A DNA stretch of 64,000 nucleotides, taken from JADLCX01 sp964630785. GTDB lineage: Bacteria > Planctomycetota > Phycisphaerae > Phycisphaerales > UBA1924. This document shows positions 34,677-42,387 of the stretch, one piece after another. The notes under the pieces are model-generated. The model was not told the DNA's origin. It did no database searches and saw nothing but the letters and a program-made list of their open reading frames with translations. The stretch is from assembly GCA_964630785.1 (NCBI GenBank), contig CAZVZG010000007.1, forward strand, positions 62,001-126,000, written 5' to 3'. How positions within the stretch are numbered: position 1 is the first letter of the stretch; every line of letters starts with the position of its first letter. The position numbers and the translations under genes were made by a program.

Positions 34677-34862
34677 CTACCGGCCGCGCGGTCTCTCTCG
34701 CCCCGCGGCCAGTTGGGCGATCCGATTGCGGAACGCGATCGCATCGGGGTCGCCGGGGGCCGCCGCGACCAGGCGGCCGGCGTGCGCGACAGCCTCCGGA
34801 AACCGGCCGTCCTCCTCGGCGTAACTCGCCGGGGCCGCGAAGGGGGCGGCCGCCCGGAGGTC
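34677..34862 (-). pseudogene. Decayed duplicate of the 3' end of the eight-haem TPR gene
   Basis: Positions 34677-34840 align without gaps to 36081-36244 (offset 1404) at about 87% identity by hand count. The reading frame and the stop position are kept: it encodes SYAEEDGRFPEAVAHAGRL then NRIAQLAAGRERPRGR*, against SYAAEDGRFPEAVAYADRL then NHIAELAAGRRRSPGP* in the intact gene. Similarity continues weakly to 34862 with a one-codon deletion. There is no start codon or upstream domain. It sits 8 nt after the tetR stop. Confidence 0.8.
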
Positions 34863-34869
34863 GGGGGCC

Positions 34870-35508
34870 TCAGACCCGCTGTGCCTTCGGCAGGTACGTG
34901 GCGATGAGCTGCTCCACCGCGGGGCGGATCGACCGTGCCGCGTCGTTGCGCCCGTGGGTTTGTCGGAGGATCAGCGCGCCCTCGATCAGCGCGGTGTAGC
35001 AATCGGCGAAGGTCTCGGCGTCGGGGCGAGAGGCGCCGGCGGCGAGGGCAAGGTCGCGGCGCTGATCTCGGCACTTCTGCTTGTACGCCGCGGCGGCCTG
35101 GTGGACGGGATCGTGGGGATTGGGGAACTCGGCGGCGGCGTTGATGAACATGCAGCCGCCAAAGTCGGGGTCGTTGAACCAGAGGTCCATGACGTCGAGC
35201 ATGGCCAGGAGCTGGCGTGCGGGGTCGTCGCCGGCGATCTTGCGGACGGCGCGAGCCCAGGCCACCGACTCCCACTCATCGCGGCGCTGAACGGCGGCGA
35301 CCATCAGGTCGTCCTTGCCCTCGAAATGCTTGTAGAACGTCGTCTTGGTGACTCCCGCGGCCTCAATGACCTGGTCGACACCGACGGCGGCGAAGCCGCG
35401 GCGATAGAAGAGCTCCACGGCGGTGCCGAGCAGACGCTCGCGTCCGGTGGTCGGTGGCGGGGGGGCGCCGAGCAGTTCGACGACGGATTTGGCGCGGGAG
35501 GTGGGCAT
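34870..35508 (-). CDS. TetR-family transcriptional regulator
   Basis: 212 residues from ATG 35508. The N-terminal HTH (RERLLGTAVELFYRRGFAAVGVDQVIEAAGVTKTTFYKHFEGKDDL) is typical. The C-terminal ligand domain (WFNDPDFGGCMFINAAAEF...) resembles the TetR_C group of AcrR/YxaF-like regulators. It is divergent from an AhpD-like gene; repeated palindromes in the shared region (35531-35613) are likely its operators. The frame is open upstream to 35829, but that part overlaps the divergent gene and is rejected. Confidence 0.88.
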   Translation of the reverse strand: MPTSRAKSVVELLGAPPPPTTGRERLLGTAVELFYRRGFAAVGVDQVIEAAGVTKTTFYKHFEGKDDLMVAAVQRRDEWESVAWARAVRKIAGDDPARQLLAMLDVMDLWFNDPDFGGCMFINAAAEFPNPHDPVHQAAAAYKQKCRDQRRDLALAAGASRPDAETFADCYTALIEGALILRQTHGRNDAARSIRPAVEQLIATYLPKAQRV

Positions 35509-35530
35509 GGTGGGGATGTGGTCGGGAGAG

Positions 35531-35613
35531 TGTACCGCGAGTGCACCGCGATTCGGCCGGGGGTGCACCGCGAGTGCACTGGTCGGGACAGGGTTGCTTC
35601 GTAAGTTTGTCCC
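35531..35613. promoter_or_regulatory. Repeated operator-like palindromes between tetR and the AhpD-like gene
   Basis: The modules GTAC-CGCGA-GTGCAC-CGCGA (35532-35551) and GTGCAC-CGCGA-GTGCAC (35563-35579) repeat the same hexamer and spacer. GTGCAC-N5-GTGCAC is at once a direct and an inverted repeat. A third inverted repeat, GGGACA-N17-TGTCCC, covers 35585-35613. They lie in the 166-nt divergent promoter region and are the likely binding sites of the adjacent TetR protein. Confidence 0.6.
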
Positions 35614-35674
35614 AACCGGCGCGGGACGCGTGCATCGCACGCCCGAGCCGCCGGGAAAGCCGAGAGGAATCGCC

Positions 35675-35977
35675 GTGTACGACATGAAGAACATGACCAA
35701 GCTGCCGCGGCTGGGTGAACTGGCGCCGGAGGCGTTCAAGGCGTTTGTGGCCTTTGACGAGACGGTGATGCGGGCGGGCGTGGTGCCGCTGAAGTACAAG
35801 GAGCTGATCGCGCTGGGGGTGGCGCTCACAACTCAGTGCCCTTACTGCATCGAGATCCACGCCAAACGGGCGAGGAAAGCGGGCGCGACGGAGCAGGAGG
35901 TCGCGGAGACGACGCTGGTGGCCGCGGCGTTGCGGGCGGGCGGGGCCATTACGCACGGGACCCACGCGCTGGAGTGA
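35675..35977 (+). CDS. AhpD-like / carboxymuconolactone decarboxylase family protein
   Basis: 100 residues. The active-site motif CPYCIEIHAKRA (CxxCxxxH) is that of AhpD-like alkylhydroperoxidases rather than true decarboxylases. GALxxGGAITHGTH is the helical end of the fold. It is a likely peroxide- or thiol-stress enzyme. GTG at 35675 is chosen because GAGAGGA lies 7 nt before it; ATG 35684 is an alternative. It is divergent from, and probably repressed by, the TetR protein. Confidence 0.88.
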   Translation: MYDMKNMTKLPRLGELAPEAFKAFVAFDETVMRAGVVPLKYKELIALGVALTTQCPYCIEIHAKRARKAGATEQEVAETTLVAAALRAGGAITHGTHALE

Positions 35978-36080
35978 ACGGTGGGCGGGCGCGGTGGTGT
36001 GCACCAGCTCGATTTTTCCGTTCCCGAGCTCCGGCGTCGGGCACTCCGGCGTGAGAGGGGTGCTCGTCTTCACTCGCGGA

Positions 36081-38591
36081 TTATGGGCCGGGCGACCGCC
36101 TTCGCCCCGCCGCCAGCTCGGCGATGTGATTGCGGAACGCGATCGCGTCGGGGTCGCCGGGGGCCGCCGCGACCAGGCGGTCGGCGTATGCGACGGCCTC
36201 CGGAAACCGGCCGTCCTCGGCGGCGTAACTCGCCAGGGCCGCGAGGATGTCGCGGTCGCCCGGATGGCGGTCGAGCGCGAGCTTGAGGGCGGCGGTCGCG
36301 CCCGCGCGCTGGCCGGCGGAGTCGAGGGCGACGGCGTAGACGTAGGCGAATCGCGGGTTGTCCGGCGCGGCCTCGGCCGCGAGGCGAAGCTGGGTCAGCG
36401 CTTCGTCGGTGCGCTTCTGTCGGACCAGCGAGAGGCCAAGGGCGTGGTGCAGGCCCGCGTCGTTGGGGGCCTTGGTGAGGCCGTCGCGCAGCGTTTGCTC
36501 AGCGTCCTTCTCTTTTCCCTGAGCGCGGAAGAGGTCGGCGAGGTTGACATACGAGGCGGCGAATCGCGGGGCGACGCGGATGGCGGCGCGGTACTCACGC
36601 TCAGCTCCGGCGGGGTCGCCCAGGTCTTGAGCGAGCACGCCGAGGTTGATGCGGGCCTCGGGCCGGTCGGCGTTGGCTTGTTCTGATGCGCGGTACTCGT
36701 CGAGTGATTTGGCGTAGGCCGCCCGTGCGGACTCGGGGATCGGCGGGTTGGGGACCGTGGCCAGCGTCCGGGCCGCGTCCATTCGCACCTCGCGGATCGG
36801 ATCGCTCAGGAGCGGTGCGAGCCATTCAACCAGGCCGCTCGGGCTGGTCGGGCCCACGCGCCGGAGTGAGCGGGCCGCAGCGGCGCGGACCTGCGGGTCG
36901 GGATCGCGCAGAGAGCTCTCGACGGAGGGAAGCGCCCGCGAGCCCGCGTCGGCGGTGAGGTCTTCGATCGCCGAGGCCCGGACGATCGCCGGCTGCGACG
37001 GATCGTCGATGAGTTTGAGGAGGCCCGCCTGCGCCCCCGGCAGCGTGCGCCGGGCCGCGTCGAACGCCACGCCGTAGTGCGGGGTCTCGGCCCGCTTGGG
37101 CCCCCACAGACGGACGGCCGCGTCGGCGGCCCACTGGGCGGATTGGTCGGTGTGGCAGCCGTTGCAGGCGTTGCGGACGCCGGTCTTGACCGTCAGGTCG
37201 GGTCGCGGCACGCGGAAGCTGTGGTCGTGGCGGGCGTGGACGACCATGTAGTTGCGCGTGGGCATGTGGCAGCTCACGCACTTGGCGGCCTGGGTGCCCT
37301 GCGCGTGCTTGTGGTGCTCGGGCGTGTCAAACTTGGTGGACAGGTGGCAGCGGGCGCAGGTGTTGTTATCGCCAAGAACACGCAGGCTGTGCGGGTTGTG
37401 GCAGTCGGTGCAGGTGACGCCCGCGGCGTACATCTTGCTCTGGAGGAACGAGCCGTACTCATACACCTCGTCCTTGATCTGGCCGTCGCACTCGTAAAGG
37501 GCGGCTTCGAGCAGGGCCAGGCGGTGGCTGTCGGCCAGCGGCTTGCCGGGCGGGTAATCGTCGCTGAACGCGCCGCCGCGCCGGGAGTGGCAGCGGGCGC
37601 AGGACTCGACCTCCGTGTGGTCGGTGCGCGGCCGATCGCGCTTGGCGATGCCGGTGGTCGTGTCGAAGACCCAGTTGCCCCGGGGCTCTTCGTAGAGGCG
37701 GACGAGCAGGCCCTTGTTGCCGGTGGCTTCGGGGGTGGTGGGGGGGGTGGGGGTAGACGTCGCGCCCGGGGCCTTGGCGTCGGCCCATTCAACGTGGCGC
37801 GAGGCCGGGCCGTGGCAGGATTCGCACGCGACGTTGATCTCCGACCAGGTGGTGTTGAAGGTGTCGGCCTCGGCGTTGTAGTTCTTGTGCACGTCGGTCG
37901 AGTGGCACTCGGCGCACATGAAGTTCCAGTTCTGGTAGGGGCCGGTCCAGTGCAGGATGTCGTCGTGCCCGACGTTCTCGTTTGGGTAGAGGTGGAACCA
38001 GCGCTGGCCGCCCTCCTTGGCCGAGCGGGTGTCCCAGCAGACGTTGAGCGCTTGCAGCCGACCGTCGGGGAACCGGATCAGGTATTGCTGGAGCGGGTAC
38101 ACGCCGAACGTGTACGCGATGTCGTAATCGTGCAGCGCGCCGTCGGGCCCGTCGGTGCGGACGTGGAACTTCCCGTCCTTGCGGGAGAAGGTGGTCGTGA
38201 CCCCGTGGTAGGTGAACGTGGTGTTGTTGAAATCGCCCAGGACCGTGGAATCGGTGGGCTGCTGCATCGCCAGGTCGTGGTGCGAGCCCTTCCAGGCGCG
38301 AACCTCGGGTTCGTGACACCGCACGCACGCGCCCGATCCGACGAACGCGGCGTCGGTGGTCGAGGGTCCGGGCGATGACGGCGCGTGAGGCGGCGTGGGC
38401 GGCACGACGGCCGTTGGGGTTTCACGGTTGCAGCCCGTCAACGCGGCGGCCATCACCATGAGCGCGGCACAGAATCGCGGCCCGCTCGGCCGGCGCCCCG
38501 GGCTACGGAGCTCCTGTTTGGATGGGACCGCGGGCAACATCGCCCGACTGTACCACGGCTCGATTCCGGCAATCGTGGGGGGCCGGATCAT
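36081..38591 (-). CDS. Eight-haem cytochrome c lipoprotein with HEAT and TPR repeats
   Basis: 836 residues from ATG 38591, which overlaps the FHA gene stop (ATGA); ATG 38540 is an alternative. The lipobox is LTGC. Eight CxxCH motifs are visible: CVRCH, CAECH, CESCH, CARCH, CTDCH, CARCH, CVSCH and CNGCH. About 90 residues of HEAT/PBS-lyase-like repeats follow (ADAGSRALPSVESSLRDPD) and then 5-6 TPR units to the end. The haem part resembles the cytochrome c554/NrfB-like group. It probably transfers electrons outside the cytoplasmic membrane while the repeats bind partners; substrate unknown. Confidence 0.87.
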   Translation of the reverse strand: MIRPPTIAGIEPWYSRAMLPAVPSKQELRSPGRRPSGPRFCAALMVMAAALTGCNRETPTAVVPPTPPHAPSSPGPSTTDAAFVGSGACVRCHEPEVRAWKGSHHDLAMQQPTDSTVLGDFNNTTFTYHGVTTTFSRKDGKFHVRTDGPDGALHDYDIAYTFGVYPLQQYLIRFPDGRLQALNVCWDTRSAKEGGQRWFHLYPNENVGHDDILHWTGPYQNWNFMCAECHSTDVHKNYNAEADTFNTTWSEINVACESCHGPASRHVEWADAKAPGATSTPTPPTTPEATGNKGLLVRLYEEPRGNWVFDTTTGIAKRDRPRTDHTEVESCARCHSRRGGAFSDDYPPGKPLADSHRLALLEAALYECDGQIKDEVYEYGSFLQSKMYAAGVTCTDCHNPHSLRVLGDNNTCARCHLSTKFDTPEHHKHAQGTQAAKCVSCHMPTRNYMVVHARHDHSFRVPRPDLTVKTGVRNACNGCHTDQSAQWAADAAVRLWGPKRAETPHYGVAFDAARRTLPGAQAGLLKLIDDPSQPAIVRASAIEDLTADAGSRALPSVESSLRDPDPQVRAAAARSLRRVGPTSPSGLVEWLAPLLSDPIREVRMDAARTLATVPNPPIPESARAAYAKSLDEYRASEQANADRPEARINLGVLAQDLGDPAGAEREYRAAIRVAPRFAASYVNLADLFRAQGKEKDAEQTLRDGLTKAPNDAGLHHALGLSLVRQKRTDEALTQLRLAAEAAPDNPRFAYVYAVALDSAGQRAGATAALKLALDRHPGDRDILAALASYAAEDGRFPEAVAYADRLVAAAPGDPDAIAFRNHIAELAAGRRRSPGP

Positions 38592-38947
38592 TCCCGGTCT
38601 TCGAGTTCCTTGCCGATTTCGGCCGCGACGCGGTTGGCCGCGGGCTCGAACATCAGCACCGCGGGCCCGATGACGACCTTGAGCCCGGGCACGATGGCGG
38701 CCTCGGAGATCTGGACGCCGTCGACGTTGGTGCCGAGCGTCGAGCCGAGGTCGCGGACGACCCAGTCGCCGTCGTCGATCTCGATGGCGCAATGATGTCG
38801 GGAGATGCTGGACGACTTGATGCGGATGTCGCAGTCGTCGGCACGTCCGATGAGCACGCGGGCGCCCGCCCCTTCGCCGCGCAGGCGCGACAGGTCGAAG
38901 CGCCGCAGCGCCTTTCCGTCGGTCGAGCAGATCGTGACCTCGAACAT
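38588..38947 (-). CDS. FHA domain protein
   Basis: 119 residues, almost all one forkhead-associated domain: VLIGRADDCDIRI, SSSISRHHCAIEI, WVVRDLGSTLGTNVDG. The phosphothreonine-binding residues (GR, SxxH, and N of GTNV) are all present. A coupled FHA protein and haem lipoprotein (ATGA overlap) is unusual. It may read phosphorylation by a Hanks kinase such as the one at 21181-22254. ATG at 38947 is chosen because the FHA fold starts directly after it. Confidence 0.88.
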   Translation of the reverse strand: MFEVTICSTDGKALRRFDLSRLRGEGAGARVLIGRADDCDIRIKSSSISRHHCAIEIDDGDWVVRDLGSTLGTNVDGVQISEAAIVPGLKVVIGPAVLMFEPAANRVAAEIGKELEDRE

Positions 38948-39025
38948 GCCGCTCACCACCGCTTTCCAGACCGGACCGCCCAACAACAGTCTACCGGGAG
39001 ATTCGGCCGTTTCGGAGCCCCGTCA

Positions 39026-39053
39026 TTGACTTTCGGGGTCCGATCTCTATGCC
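39026..39053 (+). promoter_or_regulatory. Putative sigma-70 promoter for clpS
   Basis: TTGACT (-35) and TATGCC (-10) are separated by 16 nt, 124 nt upstream of the clpS ATG. The -35 matches consensus in five of six positions, the -10 in three. The region is divergent with the FHA gene. Confidence 0.45.
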
Positions 39054-39176
39054 TTGCTCTTCGCACGGCGGGGGGGAACGGCTGCTTCGGCGGCCGCTCC
39101 GGCCCAATCTCCGATAAACACGGGAATGCCGACCCCGTCTAGGATTCCCGGACACCCGAAACCGGGTCTACCCGAC

Positions 39177-39518
39177 ATGAGCGAACAAGCCCCCGACACC
39201 GCCGTTGCCGAGCCGCCGCCAGCCCAGCCCGCGCCGGCCGAGACCACGCCGCCCAAGCCCTCGGCCCGCCCGGTCGAGCCGCGAAGCCTGCCGCCGTACC
39301 GGGTGCTGCTGCACAACGACGACGTGAGCCCGATGGACCATGTCGTGCGTTCGCTCCGCAAACTGACGCCGCTGAGTCTCGTCCAGGCGCAGACGGTGAT
39401 GATGGCCGCGCACACGCGGGGTGTGGCGTTGGTGCTGGTGACGCACAAAGAGCGGGCCGAGCTGTATGTCGAGCAGTTCAAGACGATGAAACTGCTGGTG
39501 ACGATCGAGCCGGTGTGA
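39177..39518 (+). CDS. clpS: ATP-dependent Clp protease adaptor ClpS
   Basis: 113 residues. A disordered Pro/Ala/Glu N-terminal tail (about 37 residues) precedes the ClpS fold: YRVLLHNDDVSPMDHVVRSLRKL, AQTVMMAAHTRGVALVLVTHKERAELYVEQF. HNDDxxPMDxVV contains the N-degron pocket residues. It delivers N-end-rule substrates to ClpA/ClpC; no Clp gene is nearby. ATG at 39177 avoids an N-terminal extension with no family match. Confidence 0.92.
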   Translation: MSEQAPDTAVAEPPPAQPAPAETTPPKPSARPVEPRSLPPYRVLLHNDDVSPMDHVVRSLRKLTPLSLVQAQTVMMAAHTRGVALVLVTHKERAELYVEQFKTMKLLVTIEPV

Positions 39519-39872
39519 TCGGACCCGGCCCATTTTGGGGTAGGCGAGTCCCAGAATCCGAGAGCGTTCTCGGGCACGCCCGCGCGGGCGGAACAGCCCG
39601 AGCATCTGCGAGCAACCGCCCATCTCGCCGATCCGGCCCAGCAGTCGCGTTGGCGAGCGGGCGACGGTTTCGCGCCCGATCGCACCAAGCCACGCCGGAA
39701 GGGATGACGATGATCGGGCTGTTCACGCGGGGCTCACCCCGGCTTCACGCGCTGGTCCGATGACCGGACGCCGGCGGGCCGGGGGAGGCCCGACCGAACC
39801 GCCGCCCGGGAGCGCGGCCACCCACCATCCCGACACGCCTTCATGTGTCGATCTGTTCTGGAGGCCTACGCC
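39519..39872. other. 354-nt gap between clpS and the MshEN gene
   Basis: No gene longer than about 20 codons is supported. A GCCCGCGCGGGC palindrome lies near 39580 and a GC-rich stretch (39765-39800) could form a hairpin. GGAGG at 39860-39864 is the ribosome site of the next gene. Confidence 0.5.
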
Positions 39873-40346
39873 ATGCGTCTACCCATCGGAGAGCTGCTCA
39901 TCGCCCAAGGGGTCATCTCGCGCGATCAGTGCGAGCGGGTGCTCGACCGACAGCGCAAGACCCAGCGTCCGTTCGGCGAGATCGCCGAGGAGATGCTCGG
40001 CATCCCGGCCCGCAGCGTGGAGAAGGCCTGGGCCGAGCAGTACGCCACCGAGACGCGCTGGGTCGACGCCGCGACGGAGCATCCGGACCCGGCCGTGCGC
40101 GACCTGGTGACGCGCCGCCAGGCGTGGCAGTTCCGCATCATGCCTCTGGGATACGACGGGAACGAGTTGATGGTCTGCACGACCAAGGACTTCCTGGTGC
40201 GGGCGATGAACTTTGTCTCGCGCCAGATCCCCGTGCCGTGCTTCTTTGTGCTCAGCGAGCCGGAGAGTCTGGGTCTGGCCCTGATGCGGCACTTCCCGAT
40301 GGACGGGATGACGGTGGAGAGCATCACGCGGGGCATTGCGGCTTGA
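39873..40346 (+). CDS. Stand-alone MshEN/GspE N-terminal domain protein
   Basis: 157 residues. LPIGELLIAQGVISRDQCERVLDRQRKTQRPFGEIAEEMLG is the helical start and RIMPLGYDGNELMVCTTKDF the alpha/beta part of the GspE_N fold; no ATPase domain follows. In pilus and type II ATPases this domain binds c-di-GMP or the platform. A free copy could be a c-di-GMP reader or a regulator of the ATPase at 12764-14863. ATG at 39873 has GGAGG 8 nt upstream. Confidence 0.75.
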   Translation: MRLPIGELLIAQGVISRDQCERVLDRQRKTQRPFGEIAEEMLGIPARSVEKAWAEQYATETRWVDAATEHPDPAVRDLVTRRQAWQFRIMPLGYDGNELMVCTTKDFLVRAMNFVSRQIPVPCFFVLSEPESLGLALMRHFPMDGMTVESITRGIAA

Positions 40347-40445
40347 GGAAGAGCAGCAGAACGGCAAAGCAGCAAAACAGCAAATAAGGGCACCGGCTCC
40401 GCAACAATTTGCGGCTCTGCGGCCTTGCCGATTTGCTGTTCTTCC
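40347..40445. repeat. 39-bp inverted repeat element (GGCAAAGCAGCAAA type)
   Basis: Arms 40347-40385 and 40407-40445 pair at 31 of 39 positions around a 21-nt loop. The left arm is built of AGCAGMA units. It starts one base after the MshEN gene stop and fills the gap to rimO. It is much lower in GC than its surroundings. It could terminate transcription or be a small mobile palindromic repeat. Confidence 0.75.
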
Positions 40446-40466
40446 ACCCCTACCATCCCGCCGCAC

Positions 40467-42182
40467 ATGCGCGGGCGCGAGCAGAACAGCATCCAAACCG
40501 TCTCCTTCGTCAGCCTGGGCTGCCCGAAGAACCTCGTCGATTCCGAGAAGATGCTCGGGATGCTCGCGGAGGACGGGCTGACGGTGGTGTCGTACGACGC
40601 GTGCGCGCTCTCCGAGGAGCCCGCGGTCGATGCGGGGAGCGGGGCGGCGATGAAGCCCTCGCCCAAGACGGTCGGCGCCGACGCCGTGGTCATCAACACA
40701 TGCGGCTTCCTCGAGGCCAGCAAGGAAGAGTCGCTCCAGGTCATCCACGACGCCATCGCGGCCAAGGCCCGCGGCAAGGTTAAGCGCGTCGTGGTCGCGG
40801 GCTGCCTCGTGCAGCGGCACCGGGCCAAAATGCTCGAATGGGCCCCGGGTATCGACGCGATGGTCGGCGTGTTCGACCGCGACCACATCGTCGAGGCCGT
40901 GCGCGGCGTCAAAGCCGAGCGTCCCTCCCTCGCCCAGAGCAGCGACGGGCCGCGGTACTGGATCGCCGGCAACGCGATCGTCGCGGCCAAGGATCGCGGG
41001 CTCAAGACCGCCGGTCTGACCGTCAACGGCAAGGACGGCAAGGGTGTCGGGTATTTCGAGGACGACTCGGCGCGACTGCGGCTGACGCCGCGGCACTACG
41101 CATACCTGCGCATCAGCGAGGGGTGCAACCAGAACTGCGCGTTCTGCACGATCCCGAGCATCCGCGGCAAGATGCGCTCCAAGCCGCTGGAACGGATCGG
41201 CGTCGAGGCGCGGGAACTCATCGCCGACGGCTGCTACGAGCTCAACCTCATCGGGCAGGACACGACGAGCTTCGGCGACGACATCGGAATCGGGATGAGG
41301 GACGGCGGGGGCAAGCGGGGGTTTGATCGCGGCCTGCCCGCGGCGCTCGCGGCCGCGAGCCGTGCGTTCGATGAGCAGGGCGTGGACGGCTGGGTGCGGC
41401 TCATGTACGCCTACCCGTCGAACTTCACCGACGAGATCATCGACGCGTTCGCCGAACTGACGCACCGATCGTTCGGCGGCAAGGGCAAGGGCAGGGTACT
41501 GCCGTACATCGACATCCCGCTCCAGCACGCCAGCGATCGGATGCTCTCCGCGATGAAGCGGCACGTGAAGGCGTCGCAGCAGCGCGAGCTGATGTTCAAG
41601 CTGCGCGAGCGCATCCCGGGTATGGCGATCCGAACGACGTTCATCTCCGGCTTTCCCGGCGAGACCGAGGACGATCACCGGCGGCTCATGGAGTTTGTCG
41701 AGGAGATCGGCTTCGAGGCCCTGGGCGTGTTCGAGTACTCCAAGGAGGAGGGCACGGTCGCGGGGACGATGGAAGACAATCCCGACCTGGCCGTGCCCGC
41801 CGAGGTGAAGGCCCGACGGCGCGCCGAGATCATGGAGCTGCAACAGCGCATCGCGTTCGAGCAGGGCGCGTTCGTGGCCGAGCAGTTCGACGAGGGCCGG
41901 CCGAGCGACAGCGGCGTGCAGTTCGACGTCCTGATCGACGCCGCGACGCGCACCAGCGGCAAGCAGACCAGCGGCGTGAGCGGCGGCGGTGGCTTGTACA
42001 CCGCGCGGACGTACTTTCAGGCACCCCAGATCGACGCGGTCACGTACGTGCAGTCGGCGAAGAAGCTCGCGCCCGGCGAGCTGGTCCGCTGCACGATCGT
42101 CGCGAGCGACGGCTACGACCTGATCGCGCGCCCGGTGGAAGAGCTCGAAAGACGGGTGACGCTCAACGTGCTGAACCGGTGA
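40467..42182 (+). CDS. rimO: Ribosomal protein uS12 methylthiotransferase RimO
   Basis: 571 residues. It adds a methylthio group to the conserved Asp of ribosomal protein S12 using two Fe-S clusters. FVSLGCPKNLVDSE is the RimO signature, NTCGF and AGCLVQRH hold the other N-terminal cluster Cys, CNQNCAFCTIPSIRG is the radical SAM CxxxCxxC motif, and a C-terminal TRAM domain ends the chain. It is longer than E. coli RimO (441 residues) because of inserts near residues 45-70, 155-185, 270-295 and 495-510. ATG at 40467 is chosen over 40425, which lies in the repeat. Confidence 0.92.
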   Translation: MRGREQNSIQTVSFVSLGCPKNLVDSEKMLGMLAEDGLTVVSYDACALSEEPAVDAGSGAAMKPSPKTVGADAVVINTCGFLEASKEESLQVIHDAIAAKARGKVKRVVVAGCLVQRHRAKMLEWAPGIDAMVGVFDRDHIVEAVRGVKAERPSLAQSSDGPRYWIAGNAIVAAKDRGLKTAGLTVNGKDGKGVGYFEDDSARLRLTPRHYAYLRISEGCNQNCAFCTIPSIRGKMRSKPLERIGVEARELIADGCYELNLIGQDTTSFGDDIGIGMRDGGGKRGFDRGLPAALAAASRAFDEQGVDGWVRLMYAYPSNFTDEIIDAFAELTHRSFGGKGKGRVLPYIDIPLQHASDRMLSAMKRHVKASQQRELMFKLRERIPGMAIRTTFISGFPGETEDDHRRLMEFVEEIGFEALGVFEYSKEEGTVAGTMEDNPDLAVPAEVKARRRAEIMELQQRIAFEQGAFVAEQFDEGRPSDSGVQFDVLIDAATRTSGKQTSGVSGGGGLYTARTYFQAPQIDAVTYVQSAKKLAPGELVRCTIVASDGYDLIARPVEELERRVTLNVLNR

Positions 42183-42187
42183 TCGGC

Positions 42188-42224
42188 CTCCACCTCCCAG
42201 AGGGAGGGGGTCGGGGGGAGGGCG
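42188..42224. repeat. G-rich hairpin repeat, copy 2
   Basis: A 37-mer with the stem CCTCCcagaGGGAGG then GGGTCGGGGGGAGGGCG. It matches the reverse complement of 50232-50268 at 34 of 37 positions. It lies 5 nt after the rimO stop, where the hairpin could act as a terminator. Confidence 0.75.
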
Positions 42225-42387
42225 AACGGTCTGGCGGTGCTCACCGAAACCGCCAGCCGCGCTCGGCTCCTGAGAGCAGGAATCGGGCTCGGGCCTCGCC
42301 CCGCGGTTCGGGTTCGCCGCAACCCGCGGAAAGCACGCTCATACCATTGCCCGCACCCTTCCGGCCCAGCCACGAAAGGCCCATCGC

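Noticed and set aside
35423..35674. N-terminal extension of the AhpD-like protein
   Set aside because: It would cross the operator region and the divergent tetR start; a GTG with a good ribosome site exists at 35675.
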